Below, piece after piece: positions 16,502-25,618 of a DNA stretch of 46,934 nt. The notes under the pieces were generated by a model. That model was not told where the DNA came from. It searched no databases and worked only from the letters and a program-made list of their open reading frames with translations. The DNA is from an uncultured bacterium. GTDB lineage: Bacteria > CSSED10-310 > CALFER01. The position numbers and the translations under genes are program-made. Numbering within the stretch: position 1 is the stretch's first letter; each line of letters begins with the position of its first letter. The stretch lies in assembly GCA_937951895.1 (NCBI GenBank), contig CALFER010000093.1:1-46934 (forward strand), written 5' to 3'.

Positions 16502-18126
16502 GCGCTGATCGGATTCCTGCGCAACAGCCGCTTCATGCTCGGCGGTCCCCACGCATGCGTCAATCCGTACGCGATTGCACCCAGCGCGATCCCCTCAACG
16601 GAAAGCCAGGCGATTGCGGACAGAAAACCGATTTCGTGGCCCAGAATCGCTGCAGCGCGAGGGGTCGACCAGGCCCAGAAAACGCCAAGACCCGCCGCCA
16701 GGCATGTCGCCACCCCGATCCGGCTCATCGCCCCCATCGAATAATCACCCCGGTTCATCTCGGCGACCATCGAAAATCCCCTCTTCCGGCTCATGCGTTC
16801 GAGGAAAAAGAGGTTCAGCCCGAAGTCGCAGGCCGCTGCGGTCGACGCGGCGATACCGAACGAGACCGGGCCGGGGTCGATCCGCGAAAACAGGTAGGAA
16901 AGCGAGCCGTTGATGATCATGTAGAGGGTCGAATTGACCACGATCCGGCGTGTGTCACCCATGGCGAAGAAGCCCTGCTGGAGCACTTTGCTGCCGGTTG
17001 TGAAGACGATGCCCGCGGCATACGCGCAGATCGCCGCAGCAATCTCGATCGAATCGACCCGCATGAACCGGCCATGCTCGAACAGCACGATGCAGAACGG
17101 CAGTGAACAGATCGCGAATGCCAGGACGCTCAGAAACGAAAGCCATTGCGCGCTGTGAAGTCCCTGCCGCAGCAACCCGACGAAACGCGGACGATCATCG
17201 GCGGCGAGAGCTTCGGTGAGCATCGGCAGTGATGAAAAGCCCGTCGCGACGCCGAACAGGCCGATCGGCACCAGGATGATGAGCTGCGCGCTGCTGATGT
17301 AGGTGCTCGTGCCGACCTGCTGTGTCGCGAGAAGCGTGTTGATGAACAGATTGATGATCACGGCACCCTGCGCCATCGCGCGAGGACCCATCAGATACAG
17401 CACGTCGAACAGAGGCCGGAATGTCCAGATGTCCCGCAACGCCATCTTCGGCATGCACAGCAACCCGAGTCTCGCGACGGGAACAGCCTGATACAGAAAC
17501 TGCATGACTCCGCCTGCAACCACTCCGACGGCCAATCCGTAGAGGGGATCGATACCCATCCGGCTGAAGAGAGGTGATAACGCCAAAGCGCCCAGAATCA
17601 TGCCGACGTTGAAGAACGACGAGGCCATGGTTGCGTTGAAGGTTTTGCGGCGCGTTGCCAGAATCGCCATGGTCGCGGCGGACAGCATGGTGAGCGGCAT
17701 GTAGAAGATGAGGACACGGAACAACCCGGCAGCCAGATCGATTCCGCTGGCTGCATGGAAACTCCGGTCAGTCGTGACGGTCATCAGTTCCGGGGCCCAG
17801 ATCACCCCGCACAGCGACAACAGCAGGGTCACACCGCCGAAGAAGGCGAACACAACGGAAATCAGCCGTCGTTCGGCGTTGATCCCCTGAGACCGTGCGT
17901 CCACAAGCACCTTCGTGAAGGCGGACGACAGGGCGCCTTCCGCGAGCAGATCTCTGAGCATATTGGCGTAGCGGAACGGGATCACGAACGCATCCATGAC
18001 CGCACCGGCACCGAATACAGCCAGAACGACCTGCTGACGCACGATCCCGGACAGACGCGACAGGACGATACCCAGCATCGCGCCGAACGTTGCCCGGGAC
18101 AATTCTTTGGATTCAGACGATCCCAA
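16495..18126 (-). CDS. murJ: lipid II flippase MurJ
   Basis: A 543-residue MATE/MOP-superfamily membrane protein with about 14 helices, which flips lipid II across the inner membrane for peptidoglycan synthesis. The N-terminus SRLSGIVRQQVVLAVFGAG and the RYANMLRDLLAEGALSSAF segment are MurJ signatures. The start is TTG, 7 nt after GGAGG; no better ATG lies near. Unusual start choice may hold down expression. Its upstream DNA is occupied by a 45-bp REP array beginning about 70 bp before the start. Confidence 0.93.
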   Translation of the reverse strand: MGSSESKELSRATFGAMLGIVLSRLSGIVRQQVVLAVFGAGAVMDAFVIPFRYANMLRDLLAEGALSSAFTKVLVDARSQGINAERRLISVVFAFFGGVTLLLSLCGVIWAPELMTVTTDRSFHAASGIDLAAGLFRVLIFYMPLTMLSAATMAILATRRKTFNATMASSFFNVGMILGALALSPLFSRMGIDPLYGLAVGVVAGGVMQFLYQAVPVARLGLLCMPKMALRDIWTFRPLFDVLYLMGPRAMAQGAVIINLFINTLLATQQVGTSTYISSAQLIILVPIGLFGVATGFSSLPMLTEALAADDRPRFVGLLRQGLHSAQWLSFLSVLAFAICSLPFCIVLFEHGRFMRVDSIEIAAAICAYAAGIVFTTGSKVLQQGFFAMGDTRRIVVNSTLYMIINGSLSYLFSRIDPGPVSFGIAASTAAACDFGLNLFFLERMSRKRGFSMVAEMNRGDYSMGAMSRIGVATCLAAGLGVFWAWSTPRAAAILGHEIGFLSAIAWLSVEGIALGAIAYGLTHAWGPPSMKRLLRRNPISAQ

Positions 18127-18145
18127 AAGGAAACCTCCGGGGAGT

Positions 18146-18174
18146 ATTGTGACTCAGAAGGGGATGATACTCAA
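18146..18174 (-). promoter_or_regulatory. weak candidate murJ promoter
   Basis: On the minus strand TTGAGT (18174-18169) and CACAAT (18151-18146) are 17 bp apart, between the REP array and the TTG start. The -10 is poor; transcription could also start inside or beyond the array. Confidence 0.35.
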
Positions 18175-18195
18175 GGGAGATCCATATGAACTGAG

Positions 18196-18398
18196 GGGCG
18201 ATCACAAGGATCGCCCCTTCGTGGATCCTGATCGCTGCACGGGCGATCACGAGGATCGCCCCTTCGTGGATCCTGATCGCTGCACGGGCGATCACAAGGA
18301 TCGCCCCTTCGTGGATCCCGATCACTGCACGGGCGATCACGAGGATCGCCCCTTCGTGGATCCCGATCACTGCACGGGCGATCACGAGGATCGCCCCC
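18196..18398. repeat. 45-bp REP array, family C (upstream array)
   Basis: Four full 45-bp units (18196-18240, 18241-18285, 18286-18330, 18331-18375) and a partial fifth. Each has a perfect hairpin with arms GGGCGATC and GATCGCCC around a 5-nt loop (ACAAG or ACGAG), then a linker ending CTGCAC. It fills the space between murJ and the RAYT gene. The same unit is found inside the RAYT coding sequence. Units are directly adjacent, with no spacers. A read-through frame exists across it but no start or ribosome site supports a protein. Confidence 0.9.
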
Positions 18399-18446
18399 CT
18401 CATGATCTCGCTTTCTCATATCAGAATTGATACACTTATATGTAAC

Positions 18447-19109
18447 ATGAAATATGATCCGCAGAAACATCACCGCGTATCGACGCGCCTTAAGGGATAT
18501 GATTATTCCCAACCGGGGATTTACTTTGTGACCGTCTGCACGCAGCTTCGGCTCTGTCTGTTCGGGGATGTCGTCAATCGGAAAATGATCCTGAACGATG
18601 CCGGGAAGATGATCCGAAGAATCTGGAATGATCTGCCGAATCGGTTCGATTTCATTCGGTTAGACGAGTACATTGTAATGCCCAATCATTTTCATGGGAT
18701 CATCGAGATTCGGAAAGGAAGGGGCGATCCTCGTGATCGCCCCATCGTGTACCACGATCGCTGCACGGGCGATCACAAGGATCGCCCCTTCGTGGATCCC
18801 GATCGCTGCACGGGCGATCACAAGGATCGCCCCTTCGTGGATCCCGATCACTGCACGGGCGATCCTCGTGATCGCCCCTCCCCTCGTGGTACATTACCCG
18901 GTACACTGGGACGCATCATGCAGGCATTTTTGTCATTGACAACATGTGCATATATCGACGGAGTGCGTCATCATGGCTGGCGCCCCTTCCCAATACGATT
19001 ATGGCAGAGGAACTATCATGATTATGTTGCACGGAATGAACAGGATTATCATCGGATCCAGGTGTATATCAGAGCCAATCCAGCCAGATGGAAGAAACCT
19101 CACACGTGA
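18447..19109 (+). CDS. REP-associated tyrosine transposase (RAYT) with in-frame REP insert
   Basis: A 220-residue Y1/HUH transposase of the IS200-like RAYT group, thought to cut and paste single-stranded REP elements. The start MKYDPQKHHR at 18447 is typical. The HUH motif is H81-F82-H83 (in MPNHFHG); the catalytic tyrosine lies in NYHDYVARNE near residue 190. Between them, residues about 92-145 are three 45-bp family C units plus a partial one (18722-18878), read in frame as 15-residue repeats such as GDHKDRPFVDPDRCT. Related proteins have a variable loop here, so activity may survive. Its stop abuts the convergent beta-helix gene with no gap. Confidence 0.9.
   Translation: MKYDPQKHHRVSTRLKGYDYSQPGIYFVTVCTQLRLCLFGDVVNRKMILNDAGKMIRRIWNDLPNRFDFIRLDEYIVMPNHFHGIIEIRKGRGDPRDRPIVYHDRCTGDHKDRPFVDPDRCTGDHKDRPFVDPDHCTGDPRDRPSPRGTLPGTLGRIMQAFLSLTTCAYIDGVRHHGWRPFPIRLWQRNYHDYVARNEQDYHRIQVYIRANPARWKKPHT
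18722..18878. repeat. 45-bp REP array, family C (inside the RAYT gene)
   Basis: Three full units (18722-18766, 18767-18811, 18812-18856) and a partial unit to about 18878, inside the transposase gene. The outer units have loop TCCTCGTGA in place of the ACAAG type, so their palindrome reads GGGCGATC...GATCGCCC with a different centre. Because the period is a multiple of three and the frame is open, copy-number change does not break the protein. Confidence 0.9.
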
Positions 19110-21278
19110 TCACCCCGGCCCGTATCCCCACTCGATCATCGCCCATGAACCCAGGATACTCGATGCATCCGGCGTCAGCATCGCGCCGTAGAACCGCAGC
19201 CCCGTCCGGCTGTCCGATCCCGTGTCGGGCCAGATAAAGGCCGGAATCACGATGATCTCGGTCGTCCCCGTCGGCACCGTCATGCGCTCGAAATCGATCC
19301 CCTCAGCCTCGGGTGGCATCCAGAGAACCCAGTCGTTCCAGAACCAGTAGGCGTCATCGATCTGCAGAATGAAAAATACCGGCGTCTCCGCCAACACGTC
19401 CCCCGGATTATCCAGATATCCCGTCACTCCGAACGATTCGCCGGGATGCACCATCTCCGGCATCTCGATCCGCACCCCCAATTCCGGAGTCGGAGTCGGT
19501 GTCCCGGTCGGCTGCGGAGTCGGTGTCTCAGTAACCGATGGTGATGTCGGAGTCGCGGTCACGACCGGCGTGGTCACGGGGAGAGGGGATTGCGACGAAT
19601 CGAAGTGATATCCCATGTCGAGCAGAACCGTATCATCGAGCAGGTCCGTCCGGGTCGTGGCATGGCCGTCCGGATACGCATCGGAGGGGTCCTGGGGAAC
19701 CGCGTCGATGCAGGGGCTGTCGATACCCTGTCCCGTCACACACGACAGAAAGAATGGCTGCCAACCTGCCTTTTCCGCAAAAAGGGGATCCATGGAAAAT
19801 GAACCCGGGCCGGGGAAGCATGTCGAGAAATTCTGATCGTGCCCCCAGACATCCACACAGGACACGCCCTCTTCCACTGTTGCATGGATTCCGGTCGATG
19901 TCCCCGATATGCCTCGAGGTATGCCCTGGCCCGGCTGCCCTCCCCATCCGAAACACACCACCGCACCCGCGATTGCTTCCGCCCCGGAATTCTGGATATC
20001 CATCCCGACAGCATTTCCTCCGTTTCCACTCCTGCCTTCTTCACCATCGCCTCCCGTTCCGCCGAAACAGTACGCGAGTGTGACCTGTCGGATGTCGGGA
20101 TCCTCCGTATCGACATGCATTCCCATGGCGTTGCCGGCATCCCCTCCGGAATAACCGAATCCGCCGTCTCCACCCCGGATCGAGTAAAAAAGACCGTTGA
20201 ACAACCGAAAATCCTCGCCGGCTGTGACATCCAGCGCCCTTCCATTTGCGCCCATGCCACCCTGCGCACTCCTTTCCCCGGTCCCCGAACTCCATCCACC
20301 CGATCCACCCGTCACATAACGGACGGTCAGATCTCCCATGACCAGACCCTGCACCGCGAGAGCGGCCAAACCGTATGCATTTCCGCCCTGACCACATTCA
20401 TAAGAATTGCCTTCTCCCAGACCACCCGTGCCTCCGGACACCACTTCGATCAGGCAACCCGAGATTTCGACGTCCGAACAAAGCGCCATGGCAATGCCGT
20501 AAGCTTCCGCACCCTGTCCACCCGCGCCGTAAACACGGGGATCCGATCTGCCGCCACTCCCGCCCCGGACACCATGAATCCAGATGTCCTCGATGGTTGT
20601 ATTCCTGCACATTTGCATCACAATCCCGAATCCCGGCTTCCCATCACGCCCATCCGGATCGGTATGAAACTCACCCGTGGCTCCGTCCCCCCCCCAGACA
20701 TGTGCGACTTCGATCCCCCGAAGGACGATCCCGGATTCACTCATCCCGCAACTCTCCAGAAATATGCCGGTTGAGCTTCCTGCGGTCTGCGTGATCGAAT
20801 CCACGAATGCCCGGACTTCCAGAATCCGGATGTTTTCGATATGCAGATCCTCCGCACCGTTTGCGTGAATCGTGGCGGTATTGAGTACATCCAGGAAGGT
20901 AAGATGAAACCCGTCGAACCGACACCTGGAATTCAGTTCGACTGCATGCAGATTGTACATAGGACCCTGATCGAAACGAATATGGGTGACGTGCGCGTTC
21001 CAGTCCCGGACGGACCAATCACCCGCCCAGCCTCCATAAACCGACACATCGGACGGCACAACGATCGATTCCGCATAAAGGCCTTCGGCGACATCTAGCA
21101 CCGATCCGACAGAGGTGGCATCGAGTCCGTCCTGAACGGTTCTGAATGGATGCGCCTGCGTCCCGTCCCACGGACCGGCCGTGTTGTCGTCATCGACGAA
21201 AATGTCCGCAGACGCCGACAACGCAATCAACAGCATCGATGCGATCGAGATCGACATGTACTTCCGTTGCAGCCACAT
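19110..21278 (-). CDS. secreted Gly-rich beta-helix protein with Thr-Pro linker
   Basis: A 722-residue protein. A signal peptide ends near residue 25 (after SASA), then a DUF1565-like start (DDDNTAGPWDGTQAHPFRTVQDG) leads into a right-handed beta-helix whose turns are rich in GGxGG (about residues 180-430). The cap segment with SPCIDA and TTRTD near 520-545 is shared with the 35540-38695 protein. A Thr-Pro linker (about 560-600) precedes a C-terminal beta domain ending at residue 722. Probably surface or secreted, perhaps binding polysaccharide; no catalytic residues can be named. GGGGGAG precedes the ATG and a good promoter lies just upstream. Confidence 0.8.
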   Translation of the reverse strand: MWLQRKYMSISIASMLLIALSASADIFVDDDNTAGPWDGTQAHPFRTVQDGLDATSVGSVLDVAEGLYAESIVVPSDVSVYGGWAGDWSVRDWNAHVTHIRFDQGPMYNLHAVELNSRCRFDGFHLTFLDVLNTATIHANGAEDLHIENIRILEVRAFVDSITQTAGSSTGIFLESCGMSESGIVLRGIEVAHVWGGDGATGEFHTDPDGRDGKPGFGIVMQMCRNTTIEDIWIHGVRGGSGGRSDPRVYGAGGQGAEAYGIAMALCSDVEISGCLIEVVSGGTGGLGEGNSYECGQGGNAYGLAALAVQGLVMGDLTVRYVTGGSGGWSSGTGERSAQGGMGANGRALDVTAGEDFRLFNGLFYSIRGGDGGFGYSGGDAGNAMGMHVDTEDPDIRQVTLAYCFGGTGGDGEEGRSGNGGNAVGMDIQNSGAEAIAGAVVCFGWGGQPGQGIPRGISGTSTGIHATVEEGVSCVDVWGHDQNFSTCFPGPGSFSMDPLFAEKAGWQPFFLSCVTGQGIDSPCIDAVPQDPSDAYPDGHATTRTDLLDDTVLLDMGYHFDSSQSPLPVTTPVVTATPTSPSVTETPTPQPTGTPTPTPELGVRIEMPEMVHPGESFGVTGYLDNPGDVLAETPVFFILQIDDAYWFWNDWVLWMPPEAEGIDFERMTVPTGTTEIIVIPAFIWPDTGSDSRTGLRFYGAMLTPDASSILGSWAMIEWGYGPG

Positions 21279-21302
21279 ATAGCGACTCCCCCTATAACAA
21301 CA

Positions 21303-21331
21303 ATTCTATGTGGTCTCATCGATACAGTCAA
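21303..21331 (-). promoter_or_regulatory. promoter of the Gly-rich beta-helix gene
   Basis: On the minus strand TTGACT (21331-21326), 17 bp, TAGAAT (21308-21303). Expected start about 21296, giving a short leader that contains the GGGGGAG site. Confidence 0.75.
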
Positions 21332-21336
21332 GCGAA

Positions 21337-21373
21337 TCCGGGATGCCGGCCCGATTCGAACCGACATCCCGGA
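21337..21373 (-). terminator. hairpin after the VIT/vWA gene
   Basis: Perfect 9-bp arms TCCGGGATG (21337-21345) and CATCCCGGA (21365-21373), 19-nt loop, starting 31 bp past the stop at 21404. There is no T-run after it, so it would be a factor-assisted terminator or an mRNA-end stabiliser rather than a classic intrinsic terminator. Confidence 0.4.
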
Positions 21374-21403
21374 TCCCGATCTGTGCTTGTTCCGATTTGG
21401 GTG

Positions 21404-23848
21404 TTATCGAACCCGAATCTCGATCACGACCATCGCGGGTCCCTTACTGAGACTGATTTTCCCGATTATCTTCAATAGCCGGGTTCCTATCTCGGGATTC
21501 TGCCAGGTCGATTCGAGGATCTGTGGGGCTTTCACACTGCCACCCGATTCAGTCTCGATTTGAACGAGGATCCTTCCGGCGCCTGCCTGACTGAGCTGTT
21601 CCCGGAGTTCCGTCCGCAGGCCGTCCAATTCCTTCATGATCGCCTCCCGATCGATCGTCCCGCTGCTCGACCGGATTGTGATGTCGAGTGTTTTTGTATT
21701 TAGGCACAGGCTGTCCGCGTCTTTTGTCTTCGCTTTCTGTTCGTTGACTCCCGGAGCCGTGTCCCCTTTTTGGGGTTTCTCCTGCTCCCGAGGCACGGTC
21801 ATTCCGGTCCGCCCGTCGAGTTCCGCAGACACCATCGGAACACCGGGACTGCTTCCGATTCCTCGCGCGATCTCCTTCTTTTTGCTCACCGTTTCATCAC
21901 TTCCCCCGAAAACACCCTCTCGGCTGACCATTTCGGGTAACTCGACCGGCACTTCGACCGTCTCCATCCGCCCTTCCGGGTCCCGCCTGATTGCATCGGA
22001 TACCGCCACGAACGCCGTATACGGACTCATGATCCGGAACCGGAGTGCCGTCCGGAGGACGTCTTCCCGCACATCGGGACGATCGGTGCGGTGCTGCAGC
22101 CGCATGAGACTCTCGATCCGGGACCGCGCCCAGAGTGTTCCCAGAACGTCATGTTCATCCGGTTCTTCCGAAAACGTGACGGGCAGCGTGAGCGTCCACG
22201 GAGCCCCGCCCAGGAATCCCCGGAGCGTGACATCGGCTTTTCCGGATTGCTCGAATCGGCCGTGAATGATGACGGGCTGTGTCGAAAAAAGATCCGGAAT
22301 GACGGCAGGATACATGTCGCGCACATCGAGCCGGTTCCAGTCGATCGAAATATCCGTCAGGAGAGGGTTATTGATCCGGTCATAGAATCGCTGAACCGCC
22401 TCGGTCGTGTCCTCGTCCGGCCGCACATACTGAACGAACCCGCGCCCCGCCGTGGCCATCGAATCCAGCAGATAATGGTTGACGCTCGTCCCGACACCGA
22501 AGGAAAACAATCTCGCATTCCCGAGCAACCGGTCGATCTCGGCCAGAATCTCAGTCTCGTTGCCGATGTATCCATCCGTCATGAACAGCACCATCCGGAG
22601 CCTCGACGGATCCCGCGGGAATCCCAGGGCCGCCCGGATCCCCTCGATCATCTGCGTCCCGCCCTCGCTGTTCATCGACTCGATAAACGCCAGCCCTCTC
22701 CTCACATTCTGAGGCGTGTTCGGGATCGGCATCGGGGAAATACTCGATGCGGACTGCGAGAATTGAATGATCTGAAAGGAGTCATCGGGATTCATTCCCA
22801 TGATCGCCTGCCGCATCGCCGCCTTCGCCTTGTCGAGCGGTGCGCCGCGCATCGACCCGGAACAGTCCACGACGAAAATGAGTTCCTTCGGCATCACCTC
22901 ATCCGCGACAAAATCGTCCTGAGGCTGGATCATCAGCGTGAAAAAACCACCCTCTTCACCGTGATGCGTCAGGATGGCCGCTTCCGGTTTTTCACCGGCC
23001 ACATCGTATTGCAGAATGAAATCCCTGTTCGGAATCGAGTCCATCGGATCGAGCGTGACAGCGGCGCTCGTCCGGCCGCGCCGATCGATCGAAACGGCAT
23101 GGGAGGAACTCCGGATCGCCCGGATCGGGAGTCCGGCATCGAGGAACACCTCGAGATCGATGGTGTGGCCCGATCGCACATCGGGGGGAAGCACATGCGG
23201 CGTGATTCGGGAACCGTCCCGTACACGATCCGTGTCCGGAGCGAAACCGCCTCCCGTGCGCCCGGTCGGATGGCCCGGAATAAAGCGCGGCCCGACCACC
23301 ATGGGGAAATTGAACGTGTAGGTTCCATCGTCATACGCCAGATCCTGGACATAGCTGATCCGGACCACAATGCGATCGCCCGGGAGGATATTGGCCACCG
23401 ACTGAGTGAAGATATTCGGACGTTCCTGGGTGAGGAGTGCCGCGGTCTTCCCCATGTCCTTCGCACACTGATAGATCCGCTCCGCCTCCCCGCGTTCCCG
23501 GATGAGGCCCCGGATGGTGCGCGACCCGATCGTCATGGTCATCGCATCGACAGCGGCATTCTGCGGGAGCGGGAACAGATACACAGCCTCGATCGTGTCG
23601 CTGAACGGATTGCCGAACTGCTGTTCGACATCGACCCGCGCCATGAAACCCGTGATTTCAGCCCGCACCGCCGTATGTTCGATCGGGAGAGGCACGAATG
23701 ACTGGCCAGGCCCCCCCGGCACGATCATCACGCCCTCGGTGATATCATCGGGAAGACCCGTGTCTCCCGACGCCAGGGCCAACCCGCTCAGACTCAGCAA
23801 CACACCGATCATCATCCATGCTTCAACGATTTTCCTGATCCTTTTCAT
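21404..23848 (-). CDS. VIT and von Willebrand A domain protein, secreted
   Basis: An 814-residue protein like the heavy chain of inter-alpha-trypsin inhibitors. A signal peptide (MKRIRKIVEAWMMIG..., cut near LALAS) is followed by a VIT domain (about 30-190) and a vWA domain with the metal-ion site DCSGS near residue 328-332. The C-terminal part has a charged linker and a small domain ending at 814. These proteins bind partners through Mg2+ and are often envelope-associated. I start at ATG 23848, which follows GGAGGTG and begins a proper signal peptide, rather than 129 bp upstream. No promoter was convincing. Confidence 0.88.
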   Translation of the reverse strand: MKRIRKIVEAWMMIGVLLSLSGLALASGDTGLPDDITEGVMIVPGGPGQSFVPLPIEHTAVRAEITGFMARVDVEQQFGNPFSDTIEAVYLFPLPQNAAVDAMTMTIGSRTIRGLIRERGEAERIYQCAKDMGKTAALLTQERPNIFTQSVANILPGDRIVVRISYVQDLAYDDGTYTFNFPMVVGPRFIPGHPTGRTGGGFAPDTDRVRDGSRITPHVLPPDVRSGHTIDLEVFLDAGLPIRAIRSSSHAVSIDRRGRTSAAVTLDPMDSIPNRDFILQYDVAGEKPEAAILTHHGEEGGFFTLMIQPQDDFVADEVMPKELIFVVDCSGSMRGAPLDKAKAAMRQAIMGMNPDDSFQIIQFSQSASSISPMPIPNTPQNVRRGLAFIESMNSEGGTQMIEGIRAALGFPRDPSRLRMVLFMTDGYIGNETEILAEIDRLLGNARLFSFGVGTSVNHYLLDSMATAGRGFVQYVRPDEDTTEAVQRFYDRINNPLLTDISIDWNRLDVRDMYPAVIPDLFSTQPVIIHGRFEQSGKADVTLRGFLGGAPWTLTLPVTFSEEPDEHDVLGTLWARSRIESLMRLQHRTDRPDVREDVLRTALRFRIMSPYTAFVAVSDAIRRDPEGRMETVEVPVELPEMVSREGVFGGSDETVSKKKEIARGIGSSPGVPMVSAELDGRTGMTVPREQEKPQKGDTAPGVNEQKAKTKDADSLCLNTKTLDITIRSSSGTIDREAIMKELDGLRTELREQLSQAGAGRILVQIETESGGSVKAPQILESTWQNPEIGTRLLKIIGKISLSKGPAMVVIEIRVR

Positions 23849-23991
23849 CCGGCACCTCCTGGAACTGGGGCGGCATTCTGTCCGCGTTGCCGGGATAAAC
23901 GGATCAATTCCGGCATCGGTCTGAACAATTGCGATCCGACCGCGGAGTTTTCGGAATTGACAGGATCTTCCGCTCATGTCAGGTTATCGGC

Positions 23992-25618
23992 ATGGAACTG
24001 CTTTCATTTGTTATTGCAGTATTATTATGTCTGGTGGGCGTAAAAACCCAGTTTCGGGTTCGCTCAGGAGCACCCGGGCCTGCCGCAAATCTCCTCAGAA
24101 TCATCACGCTGTGCCTCGGACAGGTGTTCATCGTCTCGCTGGCCACCACTGCCGCAGGGATCTTTTCGATTCCCTCGGTACTTGCCGGACACCTTTTCGT
24201 GAGCGCAGCGCTTCATCTCCATTTCAAAAGAGTATTACGGATCGATACAGCATGCGCCGCGGTCCGAGTGTCCGATCGGGAGAACCCGGGGCGTGTCGGG
24301 ATCTCCGGCATCATCGCCGGGGTTTGTTTCAGTTCGGTTTACCTGTGGGATCTGTGGATCAGCGCGCACATGCCGGTCCACATGTGGGATGATCTCTCCT
24401 ATCATCTCCCCATTGTCGCATCCGTCGTATCGACCGGATCGATGGTCCCCCTTCCGTCATCGTTCACGGCGATCGACATGAGTCTGGGTTCGTTTCATCT
24501 GGTGTATGCCTGGACCATGCTGTTTTTCCGGGACAGCCATCTGCTGAGCCTCATTCATGCGTTGTTTCTTCCGCTGGGGGTTCTGGCATGCTACTGCACC
24601 ATTCGCGCGTTCGGCGGCATGCGAAACACGGCATTGATCTGCGCCTGCTGTGCCGGTCTGACACCTCTGTATCTGATGGAAACGGTCAGTGCATACATCG
24701 ATATCGCCGTGGCCGCGTTGTTCATCAGCAGTCTGTTCTTCATCATCGACTGGGTGCTGAACGGCCATACGTCGCTGCTCCCCCTGGCTGTCGTAATCGC
24801 CTTATCCACCGGAGCGAAGCTCCATTCAGCGCTCTTCACGATCGTTCTGATCATCTGGGCCCCTCTGGTGTTTCGTTCGGAGCGGATTCCGGTTCGATCC
24901 CGAAGCGGCTATCTGACACTGACGGGTGCGGCAATCCTGGGCAGTTTTCCGTACATCCTGAGATTCCTGCGGTTTGGAAATCCATTTTTCCCCTTCGAGT
25001 TTTCTGTGTTCGGACGGGAGATTTTCCATGGACTGCAGTCGATGCAGGACACGTACATCGGGTGGCGTGAGGTTCCGGAGACGCTTGTTTCCTGGTTAAG
25101 CGCATGTCCTGACGGACTGGCCGGGACACCCGGCGGCATGTCTCATCCTCTGGGTGCTGCCTCCGGTCGGTGCATTGATTCTGCGCCGATTCGGGGATAC
25201 GCACTGGCCGCTCATCCTGTTCGCTCCGGCCATGTTCATACAGATCCTCGATTGCCGGATGATGCCGTTCGCCGGACTGCCGATCCCCTCCGGAATCAGC
25301 CAGTCGATCTCGCTGGACGACGCCTGGAGTTTCCGGCCGCTGACGCCCAACCCGGACTCTCTCGCGCACATCACCGCCGCACGGCTCGCCGCGGATAATG
25401 GCTCGGAGCATCCCGTAATCGTGTATACCGGGCAGCCTTTCCCCTGCGCCATCGGCATTCTCTGGGATCTCCACTTCCGTAACCGGGTATTTCGCGTCGA
25501 CAGACTGGAATCGACGGATCGAATTCTTGCGACGGTTCGATCGATCGCTCCGTCGGCCTGGGACATTCCGGGAATTCTGCATGTGGAGGAGGTGCAGATG
25601 GCTTATCGGGATCCCTGA
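23992..25618 (+). pseudogene. GT-C-like polytopic membrane protein, frameshifted
   Basis: The first frame (from ATG 23992, MELLSFVIAVLL) encodes at least eight hydrophobic helices and the loop motif DDLSYHLPIV, typical of GT-C glycosyltransferase-like proteins in which an acidic pair sits in the first large loop. After SWLSACP near 25100 this frame turns into Arg/His/Pro-rich shadow sequence. The coding signal continues in the +1 frame, from AHVLTDWPGH near 25100 through LILWVLPPVGALILRRF to the stop at 25618. One extra base near 25095-25105 explains this: a true mutation or a sequencing error. The first frame runs on to 25398. It overlaps the convergent MFS gene by 16 bp. Weak ribosome site. 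Confidence 0.75.

Noticed and set aside
18107..18430. Open frame across the upstream 45-bp array that would encode 15-residue repeats
   Set aside because: The frame is open only because the 45-bp unit is a multiple of three; it overlaps the murJ start and has no ribosome site or non-repeat coding signal.
23957..23988. TTGACA before the frameshifted gene as its promoter
   Set aside because: No acceptable -10 lies 16-18 bp downstream; the best candidate is 19 bp or more away and poor.
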